Shown here: positions 8,384 to 16,932 of the stretch, piece by piece | How positions within the stretch are numbered: the stretch's first letter is position 1 | How the letters are laid out: each line of letters begins with the position of its first letter | NCBI RefSeq assembly: GCF_003049665.1 | Contig: NZ_PYWM01000003.1 | Coordinates: 124,001 to 188,000 of the forward strand | Source: Lysinibacillus mangiferihumi | GTDB lineage: Bacteria; Bacillota; Bacilli; Bacillales_A; Planococcaceae | DNA length: 64,000 nucleotides | Reading direction: 5' to 3' | Translations under genes and position numbers: made by a program | Notes under the pieces: model-generated | What the model was told of the DNA's origin: nothing | Database searches by the model: none | The model's input: only the letters and a program-made list of their open reading frames with translations

Positions 8384-9805
8384 TTGAAGAAACATTTACT
8401 GTTAAATGGTGAGTGGCGTATGACGGATGAATATTTAGATGTTTATGCCCCGTATTCAAAAGAATTAATTGGTCAGTTTGCGATAGCAACTGAGATTGAT
8501 GTGCAACAAGCAATTGAGTGCGCACATGCAGCTACTTCAAAGATGTCAATGTTAACAGCAATTCAGAGAGCTCAAATTTTGGAACAATTATCGAATTTAT
8601 TTGCTGAGCATCGAGAAGAGGCAGCTACTATTATTTCGTTAGAATCCGCTAAGCCACTAAAGTATGCAGTTGCAGAAATAGACCGAACAATTGAAACATA
8701 TAAGTTTGCCGCTGAAGAAGCTAAGCGCCTTGCAGGTGAATTGATTCCGATGGATGCTTCAAAAGGCGGAGAAGGGCGCTTTGCCTATACGTTGAGGGAA
8801 CCGATTGGCGTTATAGCGGCAATTACGCCATTTAATTTCCCTCAAAATCTTGTCGCACATAAAGTCGGCCCAGCATTAGCGGCAGGAAACACAATTGTCT
8901 TAAAACCGGCAACACAAACAGCACTATCTGCACATTTTTTAGCGAAATTACTTGCGCAAACAGACTTACCTGCAGGTGCTTTTAATTTAGTTACGGGCTC
9001 TGGAAAACTCATCGGGGATACATTTTTAGCACATCCACAAGTGAAAATGATTACATTTACAGGCAGTCCAGCAGTCGGTATTTCTCTTCGTAATCGAGCC
9101 GGATTGAAAAAGGTAACGTTAGAACTTGGCTCTAATGCGGGAGTAATTGTCGATGAAGGTGTTCCATTAGAAAACATAATGGATCGTATTGTAATGGGAG
9201 CGTTTTCAAATCAAGGTCAAGTTTGTATTTCCTTGCAACGTATTTATGTTCTGGACAATGTTCTTGATTCATTTTTAAAACAGTTTACAGAGAAAATTAC
9301 CCAACTAAAGATAGGGAATCCGCTTGATTCAACAACAGATTTAACAACAATGATTTCAGAAACTGAACAACAACGTGCATATGCTTGGATTCAAGAGGCA
9401 GTCAATGAAGGTGCACAAATTATTACTGGAGGTCGGATTGAAAACAATATTCTATTACCGACAGTCCTTTATAATGTACCATCTCACAGCCGCGTTTCCT
9501 GTGAAGAGATTTTCGCGCCTGTCGTTATCATTAACACTGTGTCCACAATAGATGAAGCAATCGAAGCAATAAATGATTCGAATTATGGTCTACAAGCTGG
9601 CATTTTTACTTCATCTATTGAAACAGCGTTTAAGGCAGCGAAAAAATTACAAGTAGGTGGTGTCATTATAAATGATGTGCCTACATACCGAGTAGATCAT
9701 ATGCCATATGGAGGAGTAAAGGACAGTGGAACAGGTAAAGAAGGTATTAAATATGCAATCGAAGAAATGACCGAAATGAAACTAGTTATTTGGAATAACA
9801 ACTAA
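8384..9805 (+). CDS. NAD(P)-dependent aldehyde dehydrogenase
   Basis: A 473-residue ALDH-superfamily enzyme oxidising an aldehyde to an acid. Catalytic residues are visible: Glu about 247 (LELGSN) and Cys about 280 (NQGQVCISLQR), with the cofactor motif FTGSPAVG upstream and ITPFNFPQN in the N-terminal half. Start TTG 8384 has GGGAGTGAGG at good distance. It is the first gene of the operon, 23 bp before the lactonase. By analogy with BlcA of Agrobacterium it may be a succinate-semialdehyde dehydrogenase. Substrate cannot be fixed by eye: ELGSN instead of the common ELGGN is seen in several subfamilies. Confidence 0.87.
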   Translation: MKKHLLLNGEWRMTDEYLDVYAPYSKELIGQFAIATEIDVQQAIECAHAATSKMSMLTAIQRAQILEQLSNLFAEHREEAATIISLESAKPLKYAVAEIDRTIETYKFAAEEAKRLAGELIPMDASKGGEGRFAYTLREPIGVIAAITPFNFPQNLVAHKVGPALAAGNTIVLKPATQTALSAHFLAKLLAQTDLPAGAFNLVTGSGKLIGDTFLAHPQVKMITFTGSPAVGISLRNRAGLKKVTLELGSNAGVIVDEGVPLENIMDRIVMGAFSNQGQVCISLQRIYVLDNVLDSFLKQFTEKITQLKIGNPLDSTTDLTTMISETEQQRAYAWIQEAVNEGAQIITGGRIENNILLPTVLYNVPSHSRVSCEEIFAPVVIINTVSTIDEAIEAINDSNYGLQAGIFTSSIETAFKAAKKLQVGGVIINDVPTYRVDHMPYGGVKDSGTGKEGIKYAIEEMTEMKLVIWNNN

Positions 9806-9828
9806 TAATGATATGGGGATGTTTGTAA

Positions 9829-10674
9829 ATGAAGATGATAAACAAGCACGCTAAACTATTTGTTATGGATAATGGAACGATGCGCATGGATAAAAACTAT
9901 ATGATTGCAATGCATAATCCTGCAACGATTGACCACCCGAATCAACCAAATGAATTTGTTGAATTTCCGGTTTATACAGTTTTAATTGATCATCCAGAAG
10001 GAAAAATTTTATTTGATACAGCATGTAATCCAAACTCAATGGGACCCAAAGGAAGGTGGGGTGAATTTACACAAAAAGCATTCCCTATTAATATGCCAGA
10101 AGAATGCTATTTACATCATCGGTTAGAAGAATTAAATGTTCGCCCAGAGGATATTAAATATGTAGTTGCTTCACATCTTCATTTAGATCATGCAGGTTGT
10201 TTAGAACTTTTTACAAATGCAACAATCATTGTGCAGGAAGATGAATTTAATGGAACGTTACAAACATACGCGAGAAATGTTAAGGATGGTGCGTATGTTT
10301 GGGGGGATATAGATATGTGGATTAAAAACAACTTACAGTGGCGCCTAATCAAACGTGGTGAAGATAATGTGAAACTGGCAGAAGGTATAAATATATTGAA
10401 TTTTGGTAGTGGGCATGCTTGGGGTATGCTAGGTTTGCATATTAATATGCCAGAAACAGGGGGAATCATTTTAGCGTCAGATGCTATTTACACAGCTGAA
10501 AGCTTTGGACCACCGGTTAAGCCTCCTGGTATCATCTATGATTCAGTAGGTTATAACTCAACAGTTGAACGAATTCGAAGATTAGCAAATGAAACAAATT
10601 CACAAGTATGGTTCGGCCATGACCCCGTGCAATTTAAATCATTTAGAAAATCAACAGAAGGCTATTATGAATAG
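9829..10674 (+). CDS. AttM/BlcC-like N-acyl-homoserine or gamma-lactone lactonase
   Basis: A metallo-beta-lactamase-fold hydrolase of 281 residues with the two-zinc motif SHLHLDHAG (His about 115, 117, Asp 119, His 120), a later His in GSGHAWGMLGLH, Asp in ILASDAIYT and C-terminal FGHDP. The closing pattern GHDPxxxxxFxK matches my recollection of AttM/BlcC rather than AiiA. BlcC opens gamma-butyrolactone to 4-hydroxybutyrate and also attacks acyl-homoserine lactones. Its position between an aldehyde dehydrogenase and an Fe-alcohol dehydrogenase supports a lactone catabolic role over dedicated quorum quenching. Start ATG 9829 follows GGGGAT by 8 bp. No signal peptide, so cytosolic. Confidence 0.82.
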   Translation: MKMINKHAKLFVMDNGTMRMDKNYMIAMHNPATIDHPNQPNEFVEFPVYTVLIDHPEGKILFDTACNPNSMGPKGRWGEFTQKAFPINMPEECYLHHRLEELNVRPEDIKYVVASHLHLDHAGCLELFTNATIIVQEDEFNGTLQTYARNVKDGAYVWGDIDMWIKNNLQWRLIKRGEDNVKLAEGINILNFGSGHAWGMLGLHINMPETGGIILASDAIYTAESFGPPVKPPGIIYDSVGYNSTVERIRRLANETNSQVWFGHDPVQFKSFRKSTEGYYE

Positions 10675-10691
10675 ATGGGAGTAGAACGAAC

Positions 10692-11879
10692 GTGAGTAAA
10701 CTTACCTTTACTCCTACAAACTATATAGGTTGGGGGAGTCTACAGCATTTACTTGTAGAAGTGAAAAAATTCGAAGCAAAGAATATATTAATCGTAACGG
10801 ACTCGTTGTTAAAAGAGTTAGGTATAGTGGACCATATTAATAAACCTTTACAAGAGAATGGTTATCGTACGACCCTTTATACTGACATTGCTCCAGAGCC
10901 ACCTCTTGCAATTGGGGAGCAACTGGTAGACTATACAAGAAAGCATCAATTTGATTTAGTTATCGGATTAGGTGGCGGAAGCGCATTAGATTTAGCAAAG
11001 CTAGCTGCCGTATTAGCTACTCATGACGGCAAAGTCGCTGACTATTTAAATTTAACAGGTACAAAAACACTTGAAAATAAAGGGCTTCCCAAAATTCTAA
11101 TTCCGACAACTTCGGGTACAGGGTCAGAAGTTACAAATATTTCGGTTTTATCGTTAAAAACGACTAAGGATGTCGTGACACATGATTATTTACTAGCTGA
11201 TGTAGCCATTGTAGATCCGGAATTAACAATTTCTTTGCCAGCAAAGGTAACCGCTGCTACGGGTGTTGACGCGTTAACGCACGCAATTGAAGCATATGTT
11301 TCAATTAATGCAAATGAAGTGACAGATGGTCTTGCACTTCAAGCGATTAAATTAATTAGTCGTTCAATTCGTACAGCCGTACATGACGGCAAGAATAAGC
11401 AAGCGCGCTCAGATATGAGTTATGGAAGTTATTTAGCAGGCTTAGCATTTTTTAATGCAGGTGTAGCAGGGGTACATGCTTTGGCTTATCCTCTTGGTGG
11501 TCAGTATCATATTGCACATGGAGATTCAAACGCTGTATTACTACCATACGTTATGGGCTATATTCGTCAAAGTTGCGAAAAACGCATGAAGGATATTTTA
11601 GATGCAATGGGGCTGTCATCTAGTTATTTATCGCAAGAAGATGCTTCCTTTAAATGTGTAGTTGCATTACAGCAACTAGTAAAGGATGTAAATATTCCTT
11701 CAACTTTGAAAGGGTTTGCCATACCGGAATTAGCACTTGAACAATTAACGGATGATGCTACGAAACAGACTAGAATTTTAGCCCGAAGCCCGATGCCCTT
11801 GACTCGAGAAGATATTTTGGCTATCTATCGTGCAGCATTTGATGGGGAAATTCGAGAACCGAAACGACAAACAATGTAG
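10692..11879 (+). CDS. iron-containing alcohol dehydrogenase
   Basis: A 395-residue group III (Fe-dependent) alcohol dehydrogenase. The NAD-binding motif GLGGGSALDLAK lies near residues 95-106. Metal ligands are visible in GVDALTHAIEAY (Asp about 193, His about 197) and GVAGVHALAYPLGGQYHIAHG (His about 265 and 279). GTG 10692 follows GGGAG by about 9 bp, 17 bp after the lactonase stop. In the Agrobacterium blc operon the matching enzyme (BlcB) oxidises 4-hydroxybutyrate to succinic semialdehyde, which the aldehyde dehydrogenase then converts to succinate. That chemistry is inferred here, not shown. Confidence 0.87.
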   Translation: MSKLTFTPTNYIGWGSLQHLLVEVKKFEAKNILIVTDSLLKELGIVDHINKPLQENGYRTTLYTDIAPEPPLAIGEQLVDYTRKHQFDLVIGLGGGSALDLAKLAAVLATHDGKVADYLNLTGTKTLENKGLPKILIPTTSGTGSEVTNISVLSLKTTKDVVTHDYLLADVAIVDPELTISLPAKVTAATGVDALTHAIEAYVSINANEVTDGLALQAIKLISRSIRTAVHDGKNKQARSDMSYGSYLAGLAFFNAGVAGVHALAYPLGGQYHIAHGDSNAVLLPYVMGYIRQSCEKRMKDILDAMGLSSSYLSQEDASFKCVVALQQLVKDVNIPSTLKGFAIPELALEQLTDDATKQTRILARSPMPLTREDILAIYRAAFDGEIREPKRQTM

Positions 11880-11890
11880 ATAATAAATGA

Positions 11891-11920
11891 AAAGGGCCGT
11901 ATCAATGGATACAGCCCTTC
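11891..11920. terminator. bidirectional terminator between alcohol dehydrogenase and ferritin
   Basis: AAAGGGC..GTATC pairs with GATAC..GCCCTT with one C/A mismatch and a 4-nt loop. Short A/T runs lie on both sides, so it can serve the converging genes. Confidence 0.8.
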
Positions 11921-11928
11921 ATTATTTA

Positions 11929-12438
11929 TTAAGCTTCAGCACCAGGTGTAAATGTTCGTGTAGCTAACTCCGCATCAAGCATAAAGATAGCATTTGAATC
12001 ATTTTCAATGCGTTCAATTTTACGAATTAATGTATCGAACGTTGATTCTTCTTCTACTTGCTCATCGATGAACCATTTTAAAAATGCCATTGTGGCGTGT
12101 TCACGTTCATCTAATGCAATATCAGATAAGTTGTAGATACGACGTGTCACTTCTTTTTCATGTGACAAAGCTGTTTTAAAGGCATGCAAAATAGAGTTGA
12201 AATGATTTTCTGGACTGTCAAAACCATGGATTGTTGCACGATAGCCCATATCACTTAAAAAATTATAAAATTTCATTGCATGAAAACGTTCTTCTTCCGC
12301 TTGCACTAAAAAGAAATTGGCAAACCCATCGTAATCTTGATCTGTGCAAAATGCGGCCATTGCCATATAGGCATGCGCGGAGTAAAATTCAAAATTCATT
12401 TGTTCGTTCAGTGCTGTGTGTAGTTTTTCTGATAACAT
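11929..12438 (-). CDS. ferritin
   Basis: Iron-storage protein of 169 residues, assembling in the family into a 24-mer shell that oxidises Fe(II). Ferroxidase-site residues are visible: Glu in MNFEFYSAHAY (about 17), EEERFHAM (Glu about 50 and His 53), and Gln/Glu of FIDEQVEEE. Ferritin-like helices fill the protein. ATG 12438 is preceded by a GGGAGG-type site. Monocistronic. A weak Fur-like site lies about 110 bp upstream (12549-12563). Confidence 0.93.
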   Translation of the reverse strand: MLSEKLHTALNEQMNFEFYSAHAYMAMAAFCTDQDYDGFANFFLVQAEEERFHAMKFYNFLSDMGYRATIHGFDSPENHFNSILHAFKTALSHEKEVTRRIYNLSDIALDEREHATMAFLKWFIDEQVEEESTFDTLIRKIERIENDSNAIFMLDAELATRTFTPGAEA

Positions 12439-12548
12439 AGTAGTTCCTCCCTTTGCAGTAAATAGCTTCTACTTCTCATAGTATATAGCGAAAGAGGGTC
12501 ATCATACAGAAAAAGATATTTTTCGTCATAAATGCTGCAAAATTAAAT

Positions 12549-12563
12549 TGATATTGGTTCTCA
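12549..12563. promoter_or_regulatory. weak Fur-like box upstream of ferritin
   Basis: TGATATTGGTTCTCA matches the 7-1-7 Fur core TGATAATnATTATCA at 11 of the 14 fixed positions. It lies 111 bp upstream of the ferritin start. Three mismatches make this uncertain. Confidence 0.25.
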
Positions 12564-12597
12564 ATTAGAAGATTTAGTTTTTTTAAAATTGGAGAAT

Positions 12598-12686
12598 CGC
12601 CACGAAATCATGGGATACCGCCACCAAACCATTACGAATCGCCACTAAACGAACGCAAATCGCCACCAAGCTAGTAAAAGACGCCA
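12598..12686. repeat. five tandem 21-bp units (CGCCAC motif)
   Basis: The motif CGCCAC recurs at 12598, 12619, 12640 and 12661, with CGCCA at 12682: exactly 21 bp apart each time. The rest of each unit is A-rich and variable (for example CGCCACGAAATCATGGGATA). The array fills most of the 301-bp gap between ferritin and the TerC gene. No intact gene uses it. Confidence 0.8.
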
Positions 12687-12739
12687 ACTGTTTTTGGCAA
12701 AAAAATTCGCCCAGACGTTAAGTCTAGGCGAATGATACA

Positions 12740-13498
12740 TTATGCTTCTTTCTTTTGGTTTTTGACACCTACTAAGTAGCCAATTAGCGCAATCGCAAGT
12801 AACACGATCCAGAATGTCGCTTTCCACATTGTTGAATGTGGGAATTCGTGAGGAATAAAGCCTAATTTTTCATGTGCTAACGTTAAAACTGCTAACTTTA
12901 CGCCAACCCAACCAACGATTAAAAATGCAGCTGTTTCAAGTGAAGGGAATTTTTCTAGTACACGTACGAACCAGCGTGCTGCAAATCGCATCATGACAAC
13001 CCCGATAATACCACCAAGGAACATAACACCGAATTGTCCTGCATTAATGCCACCTACATCGAAATTACCTAAATGCGGCAATGTAACAGCGATTGCCACT
13101 GCAGCTAAAATGGAATCTACCGCAAAGGCAATGTCCGCAAGTTCTACTTTAATAACGGTCATCCAGAAACCAGATTGTTTTTTAGGTTCTTTAATTTCTT
13201 CTGATTCTCCGGCGGCTTTCCGCGAATCGTAAATATGTTTAATTGACATGAATAACAAGTAGGCAGCACCTAATGCCTGAATTTGCCAGAAATTTACGAG
13301 TGTTGTAATTAAGAATAGTGCGGCAAAACGGAAAACGAATGCACCAACTAATCCGTATAATAATGCCTTTTGTTGTTGTGCTTTTGGTAAATGTTTTACC
13401 ATCACGGCCATCACGACCGCGTTATCTGCCGCTAATAGTCCTTCTAGTACAATTAATACGACAAGTACCCAAGCGTATTCTAATAAAATCGCTTCCAA
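12740..13498 (-). CDS. TerC-family membrane protein, probable manganese exporter
   Basis: A 252-residue polytopic protein with seven or so hydrophobic segments. TerC motifs with acidic residues in membranes are visible: EGLLAADNAVVMAVMV near residue 20 and ELADIAFAVDSILAAVA near residue 120. Relatives in Bacillus (YkoY/YceF) help export Mn or metallate secreted enzymes. The gene is read through a yybP-ykoY leader with an intrinsic terminator (13565-13780), so Mn should switch it on. ATG 13498 has AAGGAGG 8 bp upstream. Monocistronic. Confidence 0.9.
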   Translation of the reverse strand: MEAILLEYAWVLVVLIVLEGLLAADNAVVMAVMVKHLPKAQQQKALLYGLVGAFVFRFAALFLITTLVNFWQIQALGAAYLLFMSIKHIYDSRKAAGESEEIKEPKKQSGFWMTVIKVELADIAFAVDSILAAVAIAVTLPHLGNFDVGGINAGQFGVMFLGGIIGVVMMRFAARWFVRVLEKFPSLETAAFLIVGWVGVKLAVLTLAHEKLGFIPHEFPHSTMWKATFWIVLLAIALIGYLVGVKNQKKEA

Positions 13499-13564
13499 AT
13501 TTGTTTCCTCCTTTGTTGTGGACAGAAATGAATAATATGCTCTTTCCTATTTTTAATTTTAGGC

Positions 13565-13780
13565 AAAAGAAAAAGACCCATGCCTAAAAAATAGGCAAAG
13601 GTCTTGCTAAGCAATTATTTGGAAGCTCCAAATAATAATTTGTACCAATAATTACTAGTACAGTACTCATCCATGTAAGACATTAGATGAGTTTGCTATC
13701 ACACCCGATGGTTGCTACCATGTAATGACGAATGTGAAATCAGATGTATCGCTCACATCTGCTAGCTACTCCCCTTTGAC
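13565..13780 (-). promoter_or_regulatory. yybP-ykoY manganese riboswitch
   Basis: Read on the minus strand, the leader starts AAAGGGGAGTAGC (about 13777-13765), has a middle with CATCGGGTGTGATAGC, and ends TAGCAAGACCTTTGCCTA. The GGGGAGTAGC start and the GCAAGACCTTTGCC end are the hallmarks of the yybP-ykoY class. The 3' part forms a terminator: AAGACC..GCCTA pairs with TAGGC..GGTCTT (13573-13605) followed by T. Mn binding would favour the aptamer and stop termination, turning on the TerC gene. Confidence 0.9.
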
Positions 13781-13817
13781 AAAAATGTCAAAAGCTATTC
13801 AATTCTTCTTACTAAGG

Positions 13818-13845
13818 ATTATAGCACGTTGTTCGCAAAAAGCAA
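13818..13845 (-). promoter_or_regulatory. promoter of the riboswitch-terC transcript
   Basis: On the minus strand TATAAT (13823-13818) is preceded after 16 bp by TTGCTT (13845-13840). The start would fall near 13811, about 35 nt before the aptamer. Confidence 0.55.
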
Positions 13846-13947
13846 ATAAAAATGTAGTGCTATACTAAATTTTTTCCTAATTTTTCTCATGAGTGGTACT
13901 ATATGATGATAAGTGAAATTTTTTAACAACTTAGAGGGGAGACCTAT

Positions 13948-15699
13948 ATGTATAAAAAGTTTTTTTCATACTACAAACCACATAAACGATTATTTGCTAT
14001 CGATTTTTCCAGTGCCATTGTCGTAGCAATACTAGAGCTAGCCTTTCCTTTAGCTGTACAATGGTTTATTGACAAGCTTCTTCCTACAGGAGATTGGGGC
14101 ATGATTGTTAAAGTGAGTATTATGCTATTACTAGTATATGCTCTTAGTACAGTATTAAACTTTATCGTCAATTACCTAGGGCATAAACTTGGTATCAATA
14201 TCGAAACTGATATGCGACAGGAGCTGTTTAATCATGTGCAGCGTCAATCATTCCGTTTTTTTGATAATACAAAAACCGGCCATATTATGAGTCGAATTAC
14301 GAATGATTTATTTGATATAGGAGAGTTTGCTCACCATGGACCAGAGGATTTATTCATTGCCATCATGACATTTTTGGGCGCTTTCGTCATTATGTTTAAT
14401 GTCAATCCAACACTTGCGCTAATAGCAGCCATTATGGTGCCATTTTTAATGTGGCTTGTTACGGTTAGTAACATCAAGATGAATAATGCATGGAAAACGT
14501 TGTACGGAAAAATTGCAGATGTCAACGGTCGCGTAGAGGATAGTGTGTCTGGTGTACGTGTTGTGAAATCATTTACAAATGAAACATTTGAAATGGAGCG
14601 TTTTAAGGAACAAAATAGCTATTTCCGTTCAGCAAAATTATACGCGTATAAAATTATGGCAGGGGCGCATTCAAGCATCTATATGATGACTCGTTTGTTA
14701 ACGTTAGTAGTCCTTGTTGTGGGCGCATGGTTAAGCTTTAATGGGAAATTATCGTATGGGGGACTTGTCAGCTTCGTTTTGTATACGAATGTTCTGATTA
14801 AACCTATTGATAAAATTAGTGCTTTGCTAGAGCTTTATCCAAAAGGTATGGCGGGTTTTAAACGTTTTCGTGAGTTGATAGAGCAGGAGCCTGAGGTTCA
14901 GGATCGAGACGGTGCACAACCAGTAACACATTTATGCGGGGACATTTCATTTAAAAATGTTGAGTTTAATTATGATGCGTCTAAAGCTGTTTTAAAAGAT
15001 ATTTCATTTGATGTACGGGCAGGACAAACCATTGCCTTCGTTGGACCATCGGGTGCCGGGAAAACCACTATATGTTCTTTAATTCCAAGATTTTATGATG
15101 TCCATCAGGGTGCCATTACGATTGATGGTTTGGATGTGCGAGATATGACTCAAGCCTCTCTTCGTGAACAAATCGGTATTGTCCAACAGGATGTCTTTTT
15201 ATTTACAGGAACAATTCGAGAAAACATTGCATATGGACGTTTAGGAGCAAGTGATGAAGAGGTTCAGGAAGCTGCTAAAAGAGCCCATCTCGAGTCCTTT
15301 ATTGCTGAATTGCCAGATGGTTATGAAACACAAATTGGTGAGCGTGGGTTAAAGTTATCAGGCGGGCAAAAGCAACGTATTGCTATTGCTCGTATGTTCT
15401 TGAAAAATCCACCGATTTTAATTTTAGACGAAGCAACCTCTGCATTAGATACCGAAACGGAAATGATTATCCAACAGTCGTTAGCAGAGCTTGCTGAAAA
15501 TCGAACAACGCTTATTATTGCACACCGCCTTGCGACCATCCGCAATGCAGATCGTGTGCTTGTTGTTACACAAAACGGGATTGAAGAGGACGGCACGTAT
15601 GAGGAACTGGTTGCACAAGATGGTACTTTTGCGAAACTTCATCATATTCAATTTCGCAAAGCCGATAGTAAAAGAGACATTCAACCAATTGAATGTTAA
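13948..15699 (+). CDS. ABC exporter, fused membrane and ATPase domains (YwjA-like)
   Basis: A 583-residue half-transporter. Six membrane segments occupy roughly residues 15-300, then an ATPase domain with Walker A GPSGAGKTT (about 366-374), signature LSGGQKQR (about 470), Walker B ILILDEATSALD (about 489-500) and the H-loop IIAHRLAT. The catalytic Glu is present, so a homodimer could have two active sites. The N-terminus (FFSYYKPHKRLF, HHGPEDLFIA) resembles Bacillus YwjA. Substrate unknown. ATG 13948 follows GAGGGGAG. Monocistronic, with a strong terminator after it. Confidence 0.88.
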   Translation: MYKKFFSYYKPHKRLFAIDFSSAIVVAILELAFPLAVQWFIDKLLPTGDWGMIVKVSIMLLLVYALSTVLNFIVNYLGHKLGINIETDMRQELFNHVQRQSFRFFDNTKTGHIMSRITNDLFDIGEFAHHGPEDLFIAIMTFLGAFVIMFNVNPTLALIAAIMVPFLMWLVTVSNIKMNNAWKTLYGKIADVNGRVEDSVSGVRVVKSFTNETFEMERFKEQNSYFRSAKLYAYKIMAGAHSSIYMMTRLLTLVVLVVGAWLSFNGKLSYGGLVSFVLYTNVLIKPIDKISALLELYPKGMAGFKRFRELIEQEPEVQDRDGAQPVTHLCGDISFKNVEFNYDASKAVLKDISFDVRAGQTIAFVGPSGAGKTTICSLIPRFYDVHQGAITIDGLDVRDMTQASLREQIGIVQQDVFLFTGTIRENIAYGRLGASDEEVQEAAKRAHLESFIAELPDGYETQIGERGLKLSGGQKQRIAIARMFLKNPPILILDEATSALDTETEMIIQQSLAELAENRTTLIIAHRLATIRNADRVLVVTQNGIEEDGTYEELVAQDGTFAKLHHIQFRKADSKRDIQPIEC

Positions 15700-15723
15700 A
15701 TAGCATGTAAGATTGTAAAGTAA

Positions 15724-15757
15724 AAAGGCATCGAATGCGAAATGATTCGATGCCTTT
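15724..15757. terminator. bidirectional terminator
   Basis: Perfect 13-bp stem AAAGGCATCGAAT / ATTCGATGCCTTT with an 8-nt loop, A-run before and T-rich after. Serves the ABC exporter and the converging germination operon. Confidence 0.9.
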
Positions 15758-15771
15758 GTTTGATTTGACAA

Positions 15772-16932
15772 CTATTTTCTAATTGTTTCGATATAAGATC
15801 CTCTGCCAGGATTTATTTTGTAAACATTTACTTTAATATTACGAATAGAATCTTCAGTTAACTCTATTTTTCCGTTATTTTCTATTTTTTTCCACAGTTT
15901 AACATCTTTGCGGTAAAGTCGTTCAGATAAACGGTAAATATCTGTGTCCAACGCTATAGCTTCCTTAAACGTTTCTCTTACCTCTTTTTCCACTTGTTTT
16001 TCGATCTCTTTCCGAATTTCTTTAGAAGTGATTTTTTTTGTAATACCAAGAACGCTGGTTGCCTCCAATTTGATTTCGATATCAAATTGTACATTTTCGT
16101 TTTTTACGATAGGTGTAATATGAACTTTTATATGTTCCAAAGCAACGGTTACATAGGAATTTTCGTCTTCACCAATTTGCCCTGTGATTTCACTGCGCAT
16201 TGTTTCATCGGTCATCCATTTGACACCGTTAGCTTTATTTTGTGTGAGAGACCCTTTATAGCCTTCATTCGATAACAGGGCAACACCCTTTATTTCTATA
16301 GATTCAGCCTGTCCTTTCGACGTTTCCCATCCTTTATCAATTGAGACGAGAGGTAAATACACTTCATGACTAGGCTCATTTAGACCGATGACCAATTTTC
16401 GAACATTAATCGGTGTAACAAAAGATTCTTGCCTAAACGAATTTAATGGATCGCCGAGTTTTGATAATGTAAGTGCTTTATTATTAATTGGTGTCACAAC
16501 AAGTAATTCATCGAGAGGCTCTTTCGTGCCATATACCCATATTTGGTATCTCATTTCGCGATAACGCGTTAAAAAATCGAGTACTTGGTTGACTTTGTTG
16601 CTTTTCATTACTTCTTCTGAAAGTATAATGTAGGTAATATGACCCCAAAACGCTTTTTGATCAATGGAATGATATAAATCGAAAAAAGAATCTTCTATTG
16701 TTTTACCTTTGGCATGTCCAATTTCAGCTTGTTGAGCTTGCGGATTATTAGGCTGTTCGGATTTGGCTATATTGGCAAAATCAATAATTTGCATATAGGT
16801 TTCATAATGACCATCTTTAAAATCTATACCAAGTGCATGAATATAGTACATCCTTTGTGGTTCAGTGACATCCCAACAACCTGAGAGCAGTGTCGTCAGT
16901 ACTACCAATATACAGAGTATTTTTTTATTCAT
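15772..16932 (-). CDS. Ger(x)C-family spore germination lipoprotein
   Basis: The C subunit of a nutrient germinant receptor, 386 residues. A signal peptide ends in the lipobox LLSGCWD (Cys about 19), so the protein is anchored outside the inner spore membrane. YIHALGIDF and the long conserved middle are usual for GerC. ATG 16932 is chosen because GAGTGAGGA lies just upstream. It overlaps the GerA-family gene by 8 bp. Last gene of the operon, ending at the shared terminator. Expected to be made in the forespore late in sporulation. Confidence 0.92.
   Translation of the reverse strand: MNKKILCILVVLTTLLSGCWDVTEPQRMYYIHALGIDFKDGHYETYMQIIDFANIAKSEQPNNPQAQQAEIGHAKGKTIEDSFFDLYHSIDQKAFWGHITYIILSEEVMKSNKVNQVLDFLTRYREMRYQIWVYGTKEPLDELLVVTPINNKALTLSKLGDPLNSFRQESFVTPINVRKLVIGLNEPSHEVYLPLVSIDKGWETSKGQAESIEIKGVALLSNEGYKGSLTQNKANGVKWMTDETMRSEITGQIGEDENSYVTVALEHIKVHITPIVKNENVQFDIEIKLEATSVLGITKKITSKEIRKEIEKQVEKEVRETFKEAIALDTDIYRLSERLYRKDVKLWKKIENNGKIELTEDSIRNIKVNVYKINPGRGSYIETIRK

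Noticed and set aside
12598..12686. CRISPR-like array
   Set aside because: Units are 21 bp with only about 6 conserved bases and no unique spacers of usual length; no cas genes.
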